Assembly: GCA_003523185.1 (NCBI GenBank) | Contig: DPGN01000070.1 | Coordinates: 17,366-25,976 of the forward strand | Length of the DNA stretch: 8,611 bases | Direction of reading: 5' to 3' | From: Halieaceae bacterium | Lineage (GTDB): Bacteria; Pseudomonadota; Gammaproteobacteria; Pseudomonadales; Halieaceae | In this document: positions 1 through 6,400 of the stretch, piece after piece | Position numbering within the stretch: position 1 is the first letter of the stretch | Layout: every line of letters begins with the position of its first letter | Notes under the pieces: generated by a model | The model's database searches: none | What the model saw: only the letters and a program-made list of their open reading frames with translations | Told to the model about the DNA's origin: nothing | Program-made: the position numbers and the translations under genes

Positions 1-339
1 AAGCTCGATAGCGTGAAGTGGTTACTCGTCGTTCTATTGGTCGGCGCTGGTATCTACGGCAATAGCTATTTCAGTGACGAGTCGTTGCTGTACCGTGTAA
101 TTGCAATGCTGGTAGTGGCTGGCATCGCGATGTCTGTGGCGGTTACGACAGAGAAAGGCGCCTCTGCTTGGTCAATGATCAAGGGTGCACGCACAGAAAT
201 CCGCAAGGTGATCTGGCCTACGCGACAGGAGACATCACAAACAACCATTATCGTTTTGATTTTTGTTGTGCTGTGCGGTTTGTTCTTTTGGGCGTTAGAC
301 AGCTTCCTCGGCTGGATTGCTTCACTTTTGCTGGGTTAG
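1..339 (+). CDS. secE: SecE, preprotein translocase subunit (5' end outside window)
   Basis: SecE is the small essential subunit that clamps SecY in the inner-membrane SecYEG protein-export channel. The frame is open from base 1 and 112 residues are visible. There are three hydrophobic segments (about residues 5-20, 27-47 and 84-111), the usual gammaproteobacterial three-helix form. The conserved cytoplasmic motif ARTEIRKVIWPTRQET precedes the third helix. A GTG at 13 could be read as a start. However, the residues before it (KLDS) align with LEAM before KW in E. coli SecE as I remember it, and the 12 upstream bases contain no ribosome binding site. The real start is therefore probably some 10-16 codons upstream of the window. 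nusG follows after 9 bases, the usual secE-nusG pair. Identity is secure; only the start is missing. Confidence 0.95.
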   Translation, partial: KLDSVKWLLVVLLVGAGIYGNSYFSDESLLYRVIAMLVVAGIAMSVAVTTEKGASAWSMIKGARTEIRKVIWPTRQETSQTTIIVLIFVVLCGLFFWALDSFLGWIASLLLG

Positions 340-348
340 GAATAGAGC

Positions 349-882
349 ATGGCTTTACGTTGGTATGTAGTACACGCATTTTCTCAGTACGAGAAAAAAG
401 TGGCCGTCGCTCTGAAGGAGCGCATCGAGCGCTTTGCTATGCAGGACCGCTTTGGCGAAATCATTGTTCCCACCGAGGAAGTGATTGAGATGAAAGGCGG
501 CCAGAAGCGAAAGAGCGAGCGAAAGTTTTTCCCAGGGTACGTCTTGGTACAGATGGAACTGGATGACGATACCTGGCATTTGGTCAAGGACACGCCACGC
601 GTACTGGGCTTTATCGGCGGGAAAGCCGATCGACCTGCGCCCATTACGGAAGCGGAGGCGAATGCGATCCTTCAGCGAGTCGAGGCGGGTGTAGATCAGC
701 CCAAGCCCAAGACCGTCTTCGAGCCCGGTGAGATGGTTCGTGTCATCGATGGGCCGTTCAACGACTTCAATGGCGTCGTTGAGAGTGTGAATTATGAAAA
801 GAGCCGCTTGAATGTGGCTGTTTTGATCTTCGGTCGTTCAACGCCCGTAGAGTTGGAATTCGGTCAAGTCGAGAAGGGCTGA
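349..882 (+). CDS. nusG: NusG, transcription elongation/antitermination factor
   Basis: NusG binds the RNA polymerase clamp, suppresses pausing, and through its KOW domain contacts either Rho or ribosomal protein S10. The protein has 177 residues (E. coli 181). The N-terminal NGN domain starts with RWYVVHAFSQYEKKV and contains the conserved KFFPGYVLVQMELDDDTW segment at about residues 60-77. After a linker, the C-terminal KOW domain begins near residue 124 (FEPGEMVRVIDGPFNDFNGV) and runs to the end. The ATG at 349 is preceded by AGGA at 338-341, which overlaps the secE stop. The 9-base spacing from secE suggests cotranscription and translational coupling. The product acts in the cytoplasm on the polymerase whose beta and beta' genes lie downstream. 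Nothing in the gene looks abnormal. Confidence 0.98.
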   Translation: MALRWYVVHAFSQYEKKVAVALKERIERFAMQDRFGEIIVPTEEVIEMKGGQKRKSERKFFPGYVLVQMELDDDTWHLVKDTPRVLGFIGGKADRPAPITEAEANAILQRVEAGVDQPKPKTVFEPGEMVRVIDGPFNDFNGVVESVNYEKSRLNVAVLIFGRSTPVELEFGQVEKG

Positions 883-888
883 TCGTAG

Positions 889-906
889 TCACTGCGAGAG
901 CAGTGG
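889..906 (+). other. Hairpin with GAGA tetraloop just after nusG
   Basis: CACTGC (890-895) and GCAGTG (900-905) pair perfectly around GAGA, a GNRA-type tetraloop. T889-G906 can add a wobble pair. The hairpin begins 7 bases after the nusG stop. No T run follows, so it is not a standard intrinsic terminator. It may protect the nusG 3' end or be the first domain of the rplK leader. The pairing is directly visible; the role is inferred. Confidence 0.55.
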
Positions 907-911
907 AAGAT

Positions 912-969
912 GAACGCCGCTTAGCGGCACTAGTTGGGGAGCCCGCGTAGTTCGACTACAACGGCGTTT
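912..969 (+). promoter_or_regulatory. Candidate rplK leader structure (expected L1 autoregulatory site)
   Basis: In E. coli, free L1 represses the rplK-rplA operon by binding the mRNA leader ahead of rplK, mimicking its 23S rRNA site. This spacer can form a long-range helix of AACGCCG (913-919) with CGGCGTT (962-968), extendable by the G912-T969 wobble. Inside it is a small hairpin, GTAGT (947-951) with ACTAC (955-959). The single-stranded part holds a purine-rich GGGGAGCCC at 936-944, which resembles the GGGAG-type strand of L1 sites as I remember them. The long helix competes with a local hairpin GCCGC (916-920)/GCGGC (924-928). The pairings and location are seen; L1 binding is inferred. 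Confidence 0.4.
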
Positions 970-988
970 GCACCCAGGAGTTAACCAC

Positions 989-1423
989 ATGGCAAAGAAA
1001 ATTGACGGCTACATCAAGCTGCAAATCCCTGCCGGCCAGGCGAATCCCTCGCCGCCCGTAGGTCCAGCATTGGGCCAGAAGGGCGTCAACATCATGGAGT
1101 TCTGTAAAGCGTTCAACGCTGAGACTCAGGGTGTCGAGCCAGGGCTTCCGATTCCGGTAGTAATTACTGTCTATAACGACAAATCCTTCACCTTCATTAA
1201 GAAGACGCCGCCAGCGTCGGTTCTTCTTAAGAAAATTGCGGGCATCAAGAGCGGCTCCGGTCGACCTAATACTGAGAAAGTTGCCAAGGTAACGCGCGCT
1301 CAGTTGGAAGAGGTAGCGACGCAAAAATGGCCTGACCTGACTGCAGCCGATATGGATGCGGCGGTTCGAACCATTGCGGGTAGCGCTCGCGCTGCAGGTA
1401 TCGACACAGAGGGAGTTGTTTAA
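989..1423 (+). CDS. rplK: Large ribosomal subunit protein L11 (uL11)
   Basis: L11 binds the GTPase-associated centre of 23S rRNA at the base of the L7/L12 stalk. It is needed for factor-dependent GTP hydrolysis and for RelA activation. The protein has 144 residues (E. coli 142). The N-terminal domain carries NPSPPVGPALGQKGVNIMEF at residues 19-38. It includes Pro22 and Pro26, the positions associated with thiostrepton binding. The C-terminal RNA-binding domain begins near residue 75 and includes KSGSGRPNTEKV. Ala2 and Lys4 at the N-terminus fit the usual PrmA methylation region. I chose the ATG at 989 because AGGAG at 976-980 sits 8 bases upstream and the protein then starts MAKKIDGYIKL as in the family. 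An in-frame TTG at 968 would add seven unrelated residues. rplA follows after one base. Confidence 0.98.
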   Translation: MAKKIDGYIKLQIPAGQANPSPPVGPALGQKGVNIMEFCKAFNAETQGVEPGLPIPVVITVYNDKSFTFIKKTPPASVLLKKIAGIKSGSGRPNTEKVAKVTRAQLEEVATQKWPDLTAADMDAAVRTIAGSARAAGIDTEGVV

Positions 1424-1424
1424 G

Positions 1425-2120
1425 ATGGCTAAGTTATCAAAGCGTGTAAAAGCGTTTCGTGAGCGCGTAGACGCGAACAAGAGCTACCCACTGGATGAGG
1501 CGATTGCGATCCTCAAGGAAACGGCAACTGCCAAGTTTAATGAGTCGGTTGAGTTGGCTGTCAATCTGGGTGTTGATGCTCGGAAATCTGATCAAGGTGT
1601 TCGAGGCGCTACAACCCTCCCACATGGTACGGGTTCAGAAGTGCGCGTTGCCGTATTCACTCAGGGTGAAAATGCAGACAAGGCTAAAGAGGCTGGTGCC
1701 GATTTGGTTGGTATGGAAGATCTGGCTGAGCAAGTGAAAGGCGGCATGATGGACTTTGACGTCGTTATTGCATCGCCAGACGCTATGCGCGTGGTTGGTC
1801 AGTTGGGTCAGGTACTGGGTCCCCGCGGCCTTATGCCTAACCCCAAGACTGGCACCGTTACCCCCGATATCGCGACGGCAGTACAAAACGCCAAAGCGGG
1901 TCAGATGCGTTTCCGTACCGACAAGAACGGTATCGTTCACGGCGGTATTGGCAAGATCGATTTTGAACCTGCGGCAATTGAAGGGAACCTTCTTGCTGTC
2001 TTGGCAGACCTTAAAAAGGCGAAGCCTGCGGCGGCGAAAGGCGTTTATTTCCAAAAGGTCACGCTGTCGACCACCATGGGTCCCGGCGTCACCATCGATC
2101 ACGGCGCAATCGATATTTAA
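1425..2120 (+). CDS. rplA: Large ribosomal subunit protein L1 (uL1)
   Basis: L1 forms the mobile L1 stalk that contacts deacylated tRNA at the E site. When in excess it is the translational repressor of the rplK-rplA mRNA. The protein has 231 residues (E. coli 234). The family signature is present at about residues 119-140 (IASPDAMRVVGQLGQVLGPR, then GLMPNPKTGTVT). The two-domain fold is indicated by the interrupted N- and C-terminal halves around it. The start is the ATG at 1425, one base after the rplK stop. Its ribosome binding site GGGAG (1411-1415) lies inside the last codons of rplK, so translation is very likely coupled and one repression event upstream can control both proteins. Longer readings that begin inside rplK would add family-unlike residues. 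Confidence 0.98.
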   Translation: MAKLSKRVKAFRERVDANKSYPLDEAIAILKETATAKFNESVELAVNLGVDARKSDQGVRGATTLPHGTGSEVRVAVFTQGENADKAKEAGADLVGMEDLAEQVKGGMMDFDVVIASPDAMRVVGQLGQVLGPRGLMPNPKTGTVTPDIATAVQNAKAGQMRFRTDKNGIVHGGIGKIDFEPAAIEGNLLAVLADLKKAKPAAAKGVYFQKVTLSTTMGPGVTIDHGAIDI

Positions 2121-2154
2121 TGAAATAGGAATTTGCTCCGGGTAAATCTCGGGG

Positions 2155-2204
2155 CGAACTCGCCGCTGTTTGGCGAGTTTGGAGTGCAGCAGTTCAGCGC
2201 TCCA
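2155..2204 (+). other. Two adjoining strong hairpins after rplA
   Basis: The first hairpin pairs AACTCGCC (2157-2164) with GGCGAGTT (2172-2179), around a 7-base loop. It can be extended by G2156-T2180 and C2155-G2181. The second pairs TGGAGTGC (2180-2187) with GCGCTCCA (2197-2204), including one G-T pair, around a 9-base loop. The extended first stem and the second stem share bases 2180-2181, so the two must abut or trade those pairs. Only TTT follows the first stem before GG, so this is at best a weak terminator. Likely roles are 3' protection of rplKA mRNA, an RNase processing site, or partial attenuation. The structures are seen; the role is unknown. Confidence 0.5.
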
Positions 2205-2255
2205 CTTTGAAGTCTTAAGCAGAGTGTGTGGGCATAGCCCCTAGCAGGACGCGGG

Positions 2256-2325
2256 ACTATCAAAGACCGTAGGCGGAGCTAGTCTCCTTAAACGAAGCCG
2301 GTAGTGTTCAACCTACGCAGATGGT
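2256..2325 (+). promoter_or_regulatory. L10 leader: binding site for the L10-L12 complex in rplJ mRNA
   Basis: The L10-(L12)4 complex represses translation of its own mRNA by binding a leader that mimics its 23S rRNA site. The outer helix is ACTATC (2256-2261) with GATGGT (2320-2325), including one G-T pair. The inner helix is CGTAGG (2268-2273) with CCTACG (2312-2317). Between them is an asymmetric internal loop, AAAGAC (2262-2267) opposite CA (2318-2319). This matches the E. coli L10 leader as I remember it (CCGTC-GAAGAC-CGCAGG paired with CCTGCG-TA-GACGG) in helix lengths, loop sizes and the AAGAC strand, with compensating changes in the helices. The enclosed region adds a small hairpin, GGAG (2275-2278)/CTCC (2284-2287). 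A search with the Rfam L10_leader model should hit here. Confidence 0.85.
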
Positions 2326-2338
2326 GAATCCGTTCACC
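2323..2338 (+). other. Hairpin overlapping the 3' edge of the L10 leader
   Basis: GGTGAA (2323-2328) pairs perfectly with TTCACC (2333-2338) around TCCG, a UNCG-type tetraloop. Bases 2323-2325 are also needed for the outer helix of the L10 leader, so the two structures cannot both be complete. This would be a natural on/off pair for leader control. The exclusive pairing is seen; the switching role is inferred. Confidence 0.5.
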
Positions 2339-2344
2339 TAGGGT

Positions 2345-2365
2345 GGTCATAGCAGTGTTATGGCC
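2345..2365 (+). other. Hairpin just upstream of the rplJ ribosome binding site
   Basis: GGTCATA (2345-2351) pairs with TATGGCC (2359-2365), including one G-T pair, around a 7-base loop. It ends 14 bases before the AGGAG of rplJ. No T run follows, so it is not a terminator. It may hold the initiation region in an open or spaced conformation, or be part of L10 control. Confidence 0.45.
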
Positions 2366-2379
2366 TTGGCATAAACCAT

Positions 2380-2384
2380 AGGAG
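2380..2384 (+). promoter_or_regulatory. rplJ ribosome binding site (supports GTG start)
   Basis: AGGAG lies 7 bases before the GTG at 2392 and decides this non-ATG start. Its complement CTCCT occurs at 2284-2288 in the L10 leader, giving a possible sequestering partner. Confidence 0.8.
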
Positions 2385-2391
2385 TAGATCC

Positions 2392-2922
2392 GTGGCAATT
2401 GGACTCGAAGAGAAGAAAGCGATCGTCGCTGAAGTCAACGAGACAGCGGCCAGTGCTTTGTCACTCGTTATTGCTGACGCCCGAGGCGTGGCATCGAATG
2501 ACATGACGGCTCTCCGCGCCACCGCTCGCGAGAATCAAATTAGTTTGCGTGTTGTTCGCAACACTCTCGCTAAGCGTGCATTGGAAGGTACTGACTACGA
2601 ATGTGTCACCGACACATTAGTAGGTCCGTCCATCTTTGGATTTTCAATGGAAGATCCCGGTGCAGCGGCACGGTTGTTCAAAGATTTCGCTAAGGAAAAC
2701 AGCGATTTCGAAGTCAAAGCATTGTCTGTCAGCGGTAAGTTGCTGGGTGCAGATCAGCTCGACGTGTTGGCGAAACTGCCAACTCGAGAGCAAGCACTCG
2801 CATCGTTGATGAGCGTTATGCAGGCGCCTGTCGGCAAGCTTGTTCGTACTATTAATGAAGTACCAAGCAAGCTCGTTCGTACATTGGCGGCGGTTCGTGA
2901 TCAGAAAGAGCAGTCCGCGTAA
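2392..2922 (+). CDS. rplJ: Large ribosomal subunit protein L10 (uL10), with C-terminal duplication
   Basis: L10 anchors the L7/L12 dimers to the L11-rRNA stalk base. With L12 it represses the rplJL mRNA. The protein has 176 residues, 11 more than E. coli L10 (165). The N-terminal rRNA-binding domain starts MAIGLEEKKAIVAEV and includes RVVRNTLAKRAL at about residues 54-65. The C-terminal helix, which carries the L7/L12 sites, contains KLVRT twice, at Lys149 and again at Lys160. This 11-residue repeat accounts exactly for the extra length; E. coli has one copy (KLVRTLAAVRD). The start is GTG, with AGGAG 7 bases upstream and a family-typical N-terminus. rplL follows 36 bases later. Identity is certain. 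The effect of the extra repeat on L12 number is inferred. Confidence 0.98.
   Translation: MAIGLEEKKAIVAEVNETAASALSLVIADARGVASNDMTALRATARENQISLRVVRNTLAKRALEGTDYECVTDTLVGPSIFGFSMEDPGAAARLFKDFAKENSDFEVKALSVSGKLLGADQLDVLAKLPTREQALASLMSVMQAPVGKLVRTINEVPSKLVRTLAAVRDQKEQSA
2834..2882 (+). repeat. In-frame 33-base direct repeat unit in rplJ 3' end
   Basis: GCAAGCTTGTTCGTAC (2834-2849) recurs as GCAAGCTCGTTCGTAC (2867-2882), 15 of 16 bases identical, with a period of 33 bases (11 codons). It encodes KLVRT twice, with a proline (EVPSK) between the copies. The rest of each 33-base unit has diverged (INEVPS versus LAAVRD), so the duplication itself is probably old. The near-identical core may reflect selection on the L12-binding segment. 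Confidence 0.85.
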
Positions 2923-2958
2923 GCGAGTGCTCGACTACACATTTTAGGAGAGATAAAC

Positions 2959-3342
2959 ATGGCAATTTCAAAGGAAGAAATCCTTGATGCAATCGCAGAA
3001 ATGAGCGTAATGGATATCGTTGCGTTGGTTGAAGCGATGGAAGAGAAGTTTGGCGTATCAGCCGCAGCAGCCGTTGCAGTCGCAGCGCCAGCAGCGGGTG
3101 GCGATGCAGGTGGCGCAGCAGCAGCTGAGCAGACTGAATTCGACGTCATCCTCGCTTCAGCAGGTGATAAGAAAGTTAACGTGATCAAGGCGGTACGCGC
3201 GATCACTGGTCTTGGCCTCAAAGAGGCGAAAGGCCTGGTTGATGGTGCGCCATCACCCATCAAAGAGGGCGTTAGCAAAGAAGACGCTGAGGACATCAAG
3301 TCGCAAATCGAAGAAGCTGGCGGTTCAGTCGAGCTTAAGTGA
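2959..3342 (+). CDS. rplL: Large ribosomal subunit protein L7/L12 (bL12)
   Basis: L7/L12 is the multicopy flexible stalk protein that recruits and stimulates the translational GTPases. The protein has 127 residues (E. coli about 121). The N-terminal dimerisation and L10-binding domain is residues 1 to about 34. The hinge, about residues 35-55, is an Ala/Gly-rich stretch coded largely by GCA and GCG. The C-terminal factor-binding domain follows, with EFDVILASAGDKKVNVIKAV and then TGLGLKEAKGLVDGAP, the conserved helix that contacts the factors. The ATG at 2959 has AGGAG at 2946-2950, 8 bases upstream, a stronger and closer-to-consensus site than its neighbours. That fits the need for more copies than L10. 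It is followed by an attenuator-like hairpin before rpoB. Confidence 0.98.
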   Translation: MAISKEEILDAIAEMSVMDIVALVEAMEEKFGVSAAAAVAVAAPAAGGDAGGAAAAEQTEFDVILASAGDKKVNVIKAVRAITGLGLKEAKGLVDGAPSPIKEGVSKEDAEDIKSQIEEAGGSVELK

Positions 3343-3372
3343 TCCGTCTAGGATTGCAGATTTGCAGGTCCG

Positions 3373-3401
3373 GGCTGGTGCGCACTGCGCACCGGCCTTT
3401 T
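3373..3401 (+). terminator. rplL-rpoB attenuator (partial intrinsic terminator)
   Basis: GGCTGGTGCGC (3373-3383) pairs with GCGCACCGGCC (3387-3397), 11 pairs with one G-T, around the loop ACT. TTTT (3398-3401) follows directly. The stem is very GC-rich but the T run is short and followed by CCC, which fits partial readthrough. In E. coli an attenuator at this position lets about one in five transcripts reach rpoBC. An alternative outer pairing, CCGGG (3370-3374) with CCCGG (3402-3406), would place the T run in a bulge. Confidence 0.75.
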
Positions 3402-3425
3402 CCCGGTTCAAGTAGCCGGTTCTTT

Positions 3426-3460
3426 ATGGCGTTAAGCCATTAGTGTCGGTCTCGGCCGAT
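3426..3460 (+). other. Two small hairpins in the rpoB leader (possible processing site)
   Basis: ATGGC (3426-3430) pairs with GCCAT (3436-3440). GTCGGT (3445-3450) pairs with GCCGAT (3455-3460), with G-T pairs at both ends. They lie between the attenuator and the rpoB ribosome binding site GAGGAG (3471-3476). In E. coli RNase III cuts the mRNA in this spacer. Either hairpin alone is short for RNase III, so processing here is only a possibility. Confidence 0.35.
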
Positions 3461-3481
3461 GAGATTCGTTGAGGAGTATCA

Positions 3482-6400
3482 ATGACTTACTCGTTTACAG
3501 AGAAGAAGCGCCTTCGTAAAGATTTTGGCTCCATGCCGAAGGTGATGGATATCCCCTACCTGCTGGCCATCCAGCTGGATTCCTACCGGAAGTTCACTCA
3601 GTCTGACACCCCGGTAGATGAGCGCGGCGACTACGGTCTGCACGCAGCGTTCCGGTCCGTTTTTCCCATTGTCAGTTACAGTGGAAGCGCGGCTTTGGAG
3701 TACGTGGATTACTCTCTGGGCACCCCCGTATTTGACGTTGACGAATGTGTATTGCGTGGCACCACTTATGCCTGCGCACTCCGCGTCAAGGTCCGCCTCA
3801 TTATTTACGACAAAGAGGCGAGCTCGAAGTCCATTAAGGACATCAAAGAGCAGGACGTTTACATGGGCGAGATTCCGCTCATGACCGACAACGGTACCTT
3901 CGTCATCAATGGTACCGAGCGCGTTATCGTCTCTCAGCTTCACCGCTCACCCGGTGTGTTCTTCGATCATGATCGAGGTAAAACTCACTCAAGCGGCAAG
4001 CTACTTTATAGCGCGCGTATCATTCCTTACCGTGGCTCATGGCTGGACTTCGAGTTCGATCCCAAGGACCAGGTATTTGCACGAATTGACCGCCGTCGGA
4101 AGTTGCCTGCGACCGTCTTGTTGCGCGCCCTTGGTTACGAGTCAGAGGACATCCTCGAGATGTTCTATGAGACCACTACTTTCCAGCTAAACGACGAGCA
4201 CTTAGCGACCATGACTCTGGTGCCCAGGCGCCTTCAGGGTGATATGGCTGCCTTTGATATTATGGGGGGTGATACGGTGCTTGTAGAGCGCGGTCGTCGT
4301 ATTACAGCGCGCCATATCCGTCAGTTAGAAGATGCAGGCGTTGATTTCTTAGCGGTACCTGATGAGTACCTCGTGGGGCGACGCGTTGCGAAGGCGGTTG
4401 TTGATACTGCCAGTGGCGAAGTCCTGCTCGAGTGCAACGGCGAGCTGACCGAAGAAGTGCTGAACGGCCTGCGGGAGAAAGGCATCGAGACCATCGAAAC
4501 GATCTACACCAATGAGATCGATTGTGGTCCGTTTATCTCCGATACGTTGGCCGGTGACAGCACGCGGACTGAGCTCGAAGCGCTGGTTGAAATCTATCGC
4601 ATGATGCGCCCTGGCGAGCCGCCCACGAAGGAGTCGGCTGAGAACCTTTTCCAGAACCTGTTCTTCTCGGCAGACCGTTACGACTTATCTGGCGTTGGAC
4701 GAATGAAGTTCAACCGTCGCTTGGGTCGTGATGAGGTCACTGGCAGTGGCACGCTTGATAAAGAAGACATCGTAGCTGTGCTGACCGCGCTGGTGGATAT
4801 CCGAAACGGTAAGGGTGTCGTCGATGACATCGACCACCTGGGTAACCGTCGCATTCGCTCAGTGGGCGAGATGGCGGAAAACCAGTTCCGCGTCGGTCTT
4901 GTCCGTGTTGAGCGCGCTGTGAAAGAGCGGCTGTCCATGGCAGAGAGCGAGGGCTTGATGCCGCAAGACCTGATTAATGCCAAGCCTGTATCGGCTGCGG
5001 TAAAAGAGTTCTTCGGATCCAGCCAGCTGTCTCAGTTTATGGACCAAAACAACCCGCTATCAGAAGTGACGCACAAGCGTCGGGTATCAGCTTTAGGCCC
5101 AGGTGGCCTGACTCGAGAGCGCGCGGGCTTCGAGGTGCGAGACGTGCACCCGACTCACTACGGTCGTGTATGTCCGATTGAAACGCCCGAAGGTCCAAAC
5201 ATTGGTTTGATCAACTCGTTGGCGGCGTATGCGCGAACCAATGAGTACGGCTTCCTCGAGTCTCCTTATCGTAAGGTGATCGATGGCGTTGTATCAGATG
5301 AGATTGAGTATCTGTCAGCGATCAACGAAGCAAACCATGTCATTGCACAGGCATCAGCCACGCTGGACGATGGTAATCGATTTGTGGATGAGTTGATTAA
5401 CGTTCGTCACATGAACGAATTCACCGTGAAGCCTGCCTCCGAAGTGGACTTCATGGACGTATCGCCAAAGCAGGTTGTATCGATTGCAGCGGCATTGATT
5501 CCGTTCCTCGAGCACGACGATGCGAACCGCGCCCTAATGGGTTCAAACATGCAACGTCAGGCAGTGCCAACACTCAAGGCTCAGGCGCCATTGGTTGGTA
5601 CCGGTATGGAGCGCTACGTAGCACGTGACTCTGGTGTCTGTGAGGTTGCGTTGCGCGGTGGTGTGGTCGACTCGGTAGATGCGTCACGCATCGTTGTTCG
5701 CGTGAACCCCGCAGAAGTGGGTCAGGACGAGTCACCGGTCGATATTTACAACCTGACGAAGTACAAGCGTTCCAACCAGAACACGTGCGTGAATCAGCGT
5801 CCGATCGTGAGCCCCGGCGACACGGTTGCCCGCGGCGACATCCTTGCTGACGGACCGTCGGTTGATCTCGGCGAGCTGGCACTTGGACAGAATATGCGTA
5901 TCGCATTCATGCCATGGAACGGCTATAACTTCGAGGACTCAATCCTTGTTTCCGAGCGCGTTGTTGAAGAGGATCGTCTGACGACTATCCACATTCAGGA
6001 ACTGACCTGTATTGCTCGCGATACCAAGTTGGGTGCTGAAGAAATTTCTGCAGATATCCCGAATGTGGGTGAAGGTGCACTGAGCAAACTCGATGAGTCA
6101 GGCATCGTCTACATCGGTGCTGAGGTGGATGCTGGCGATATTCTGGTTGGTAAGGTGACACCGAAGGGTGAGACTCAGCTGACACCAGAAGAGAAGCTGT
6201 TGCGTGCGATCTTCGGCGAGAAGGCCTCTGACGTGAAAGATACGTCGTTGCGTGTGCCTTCGAGCTACAAAGGCACGGTCATCGACGTTCAGGTGTTTAC
6301 GCGCGACGGTCTTGAGAAAGACGCACGAGCGAAGCAGATTGAAGCATCTCAGCTCGCTGACTACCGCAAGGATCTCAAAGAAGAGCTCCGCATTTATGAG

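Noticed and set aside
889..928. nusG terminator
   Set aside because: Both hairpins here lack a following T run.
968..988. TTG at 968 as an upstream start of rplK
   Set aside because: It adds seven residues not seen in L11, and the AGGAG at 976-980 is placed for the ATG at 989.
779..988. Promoter for rplK in the end of nusG or the spacer
   Set aside because: TTGAGA, TTGAAT and TTGATC were tried as -35 boxes, but none has an acceptable -10 at 16-18 bases.
1356..1424. ATG at 1356 as the start of rplA
   Set aside because: It lies inside rplK and adds 23 residues unlike L1; the ATG at 1425 has a good ribosome binding site and the family N-terminus.
956..1480. Long antisense open frame opposite rplK
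   Set aside because: It is a shadow of rplK codon structure, with no ribosome binding site support and a low-complexity, family-unlike product. The same holds for antisense frames opposite rplA, rplL and rpoB, including 3479-3943 and 6656-7264.
2207..2238. Possible promoter for rplJ: TTGAAG (2207-2212) with CATAGC (2233-2238)
   Set aside because: The -10 matches at only three of six positions and the spacing is 20 bases. A promoter may exist in this spacer but this one is not supported.
3061..3130. GCA-rich microrepeat in rplL
   Set aside because: This is the normal Ala/Gly hinge of L7/L12.
5015..5095. Rifampicin-resistance change in rpoB
   Set aside because: All major resistance positions are wild type; the two I-to-V differences from E. 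coli are conservative and not known resistance changes.
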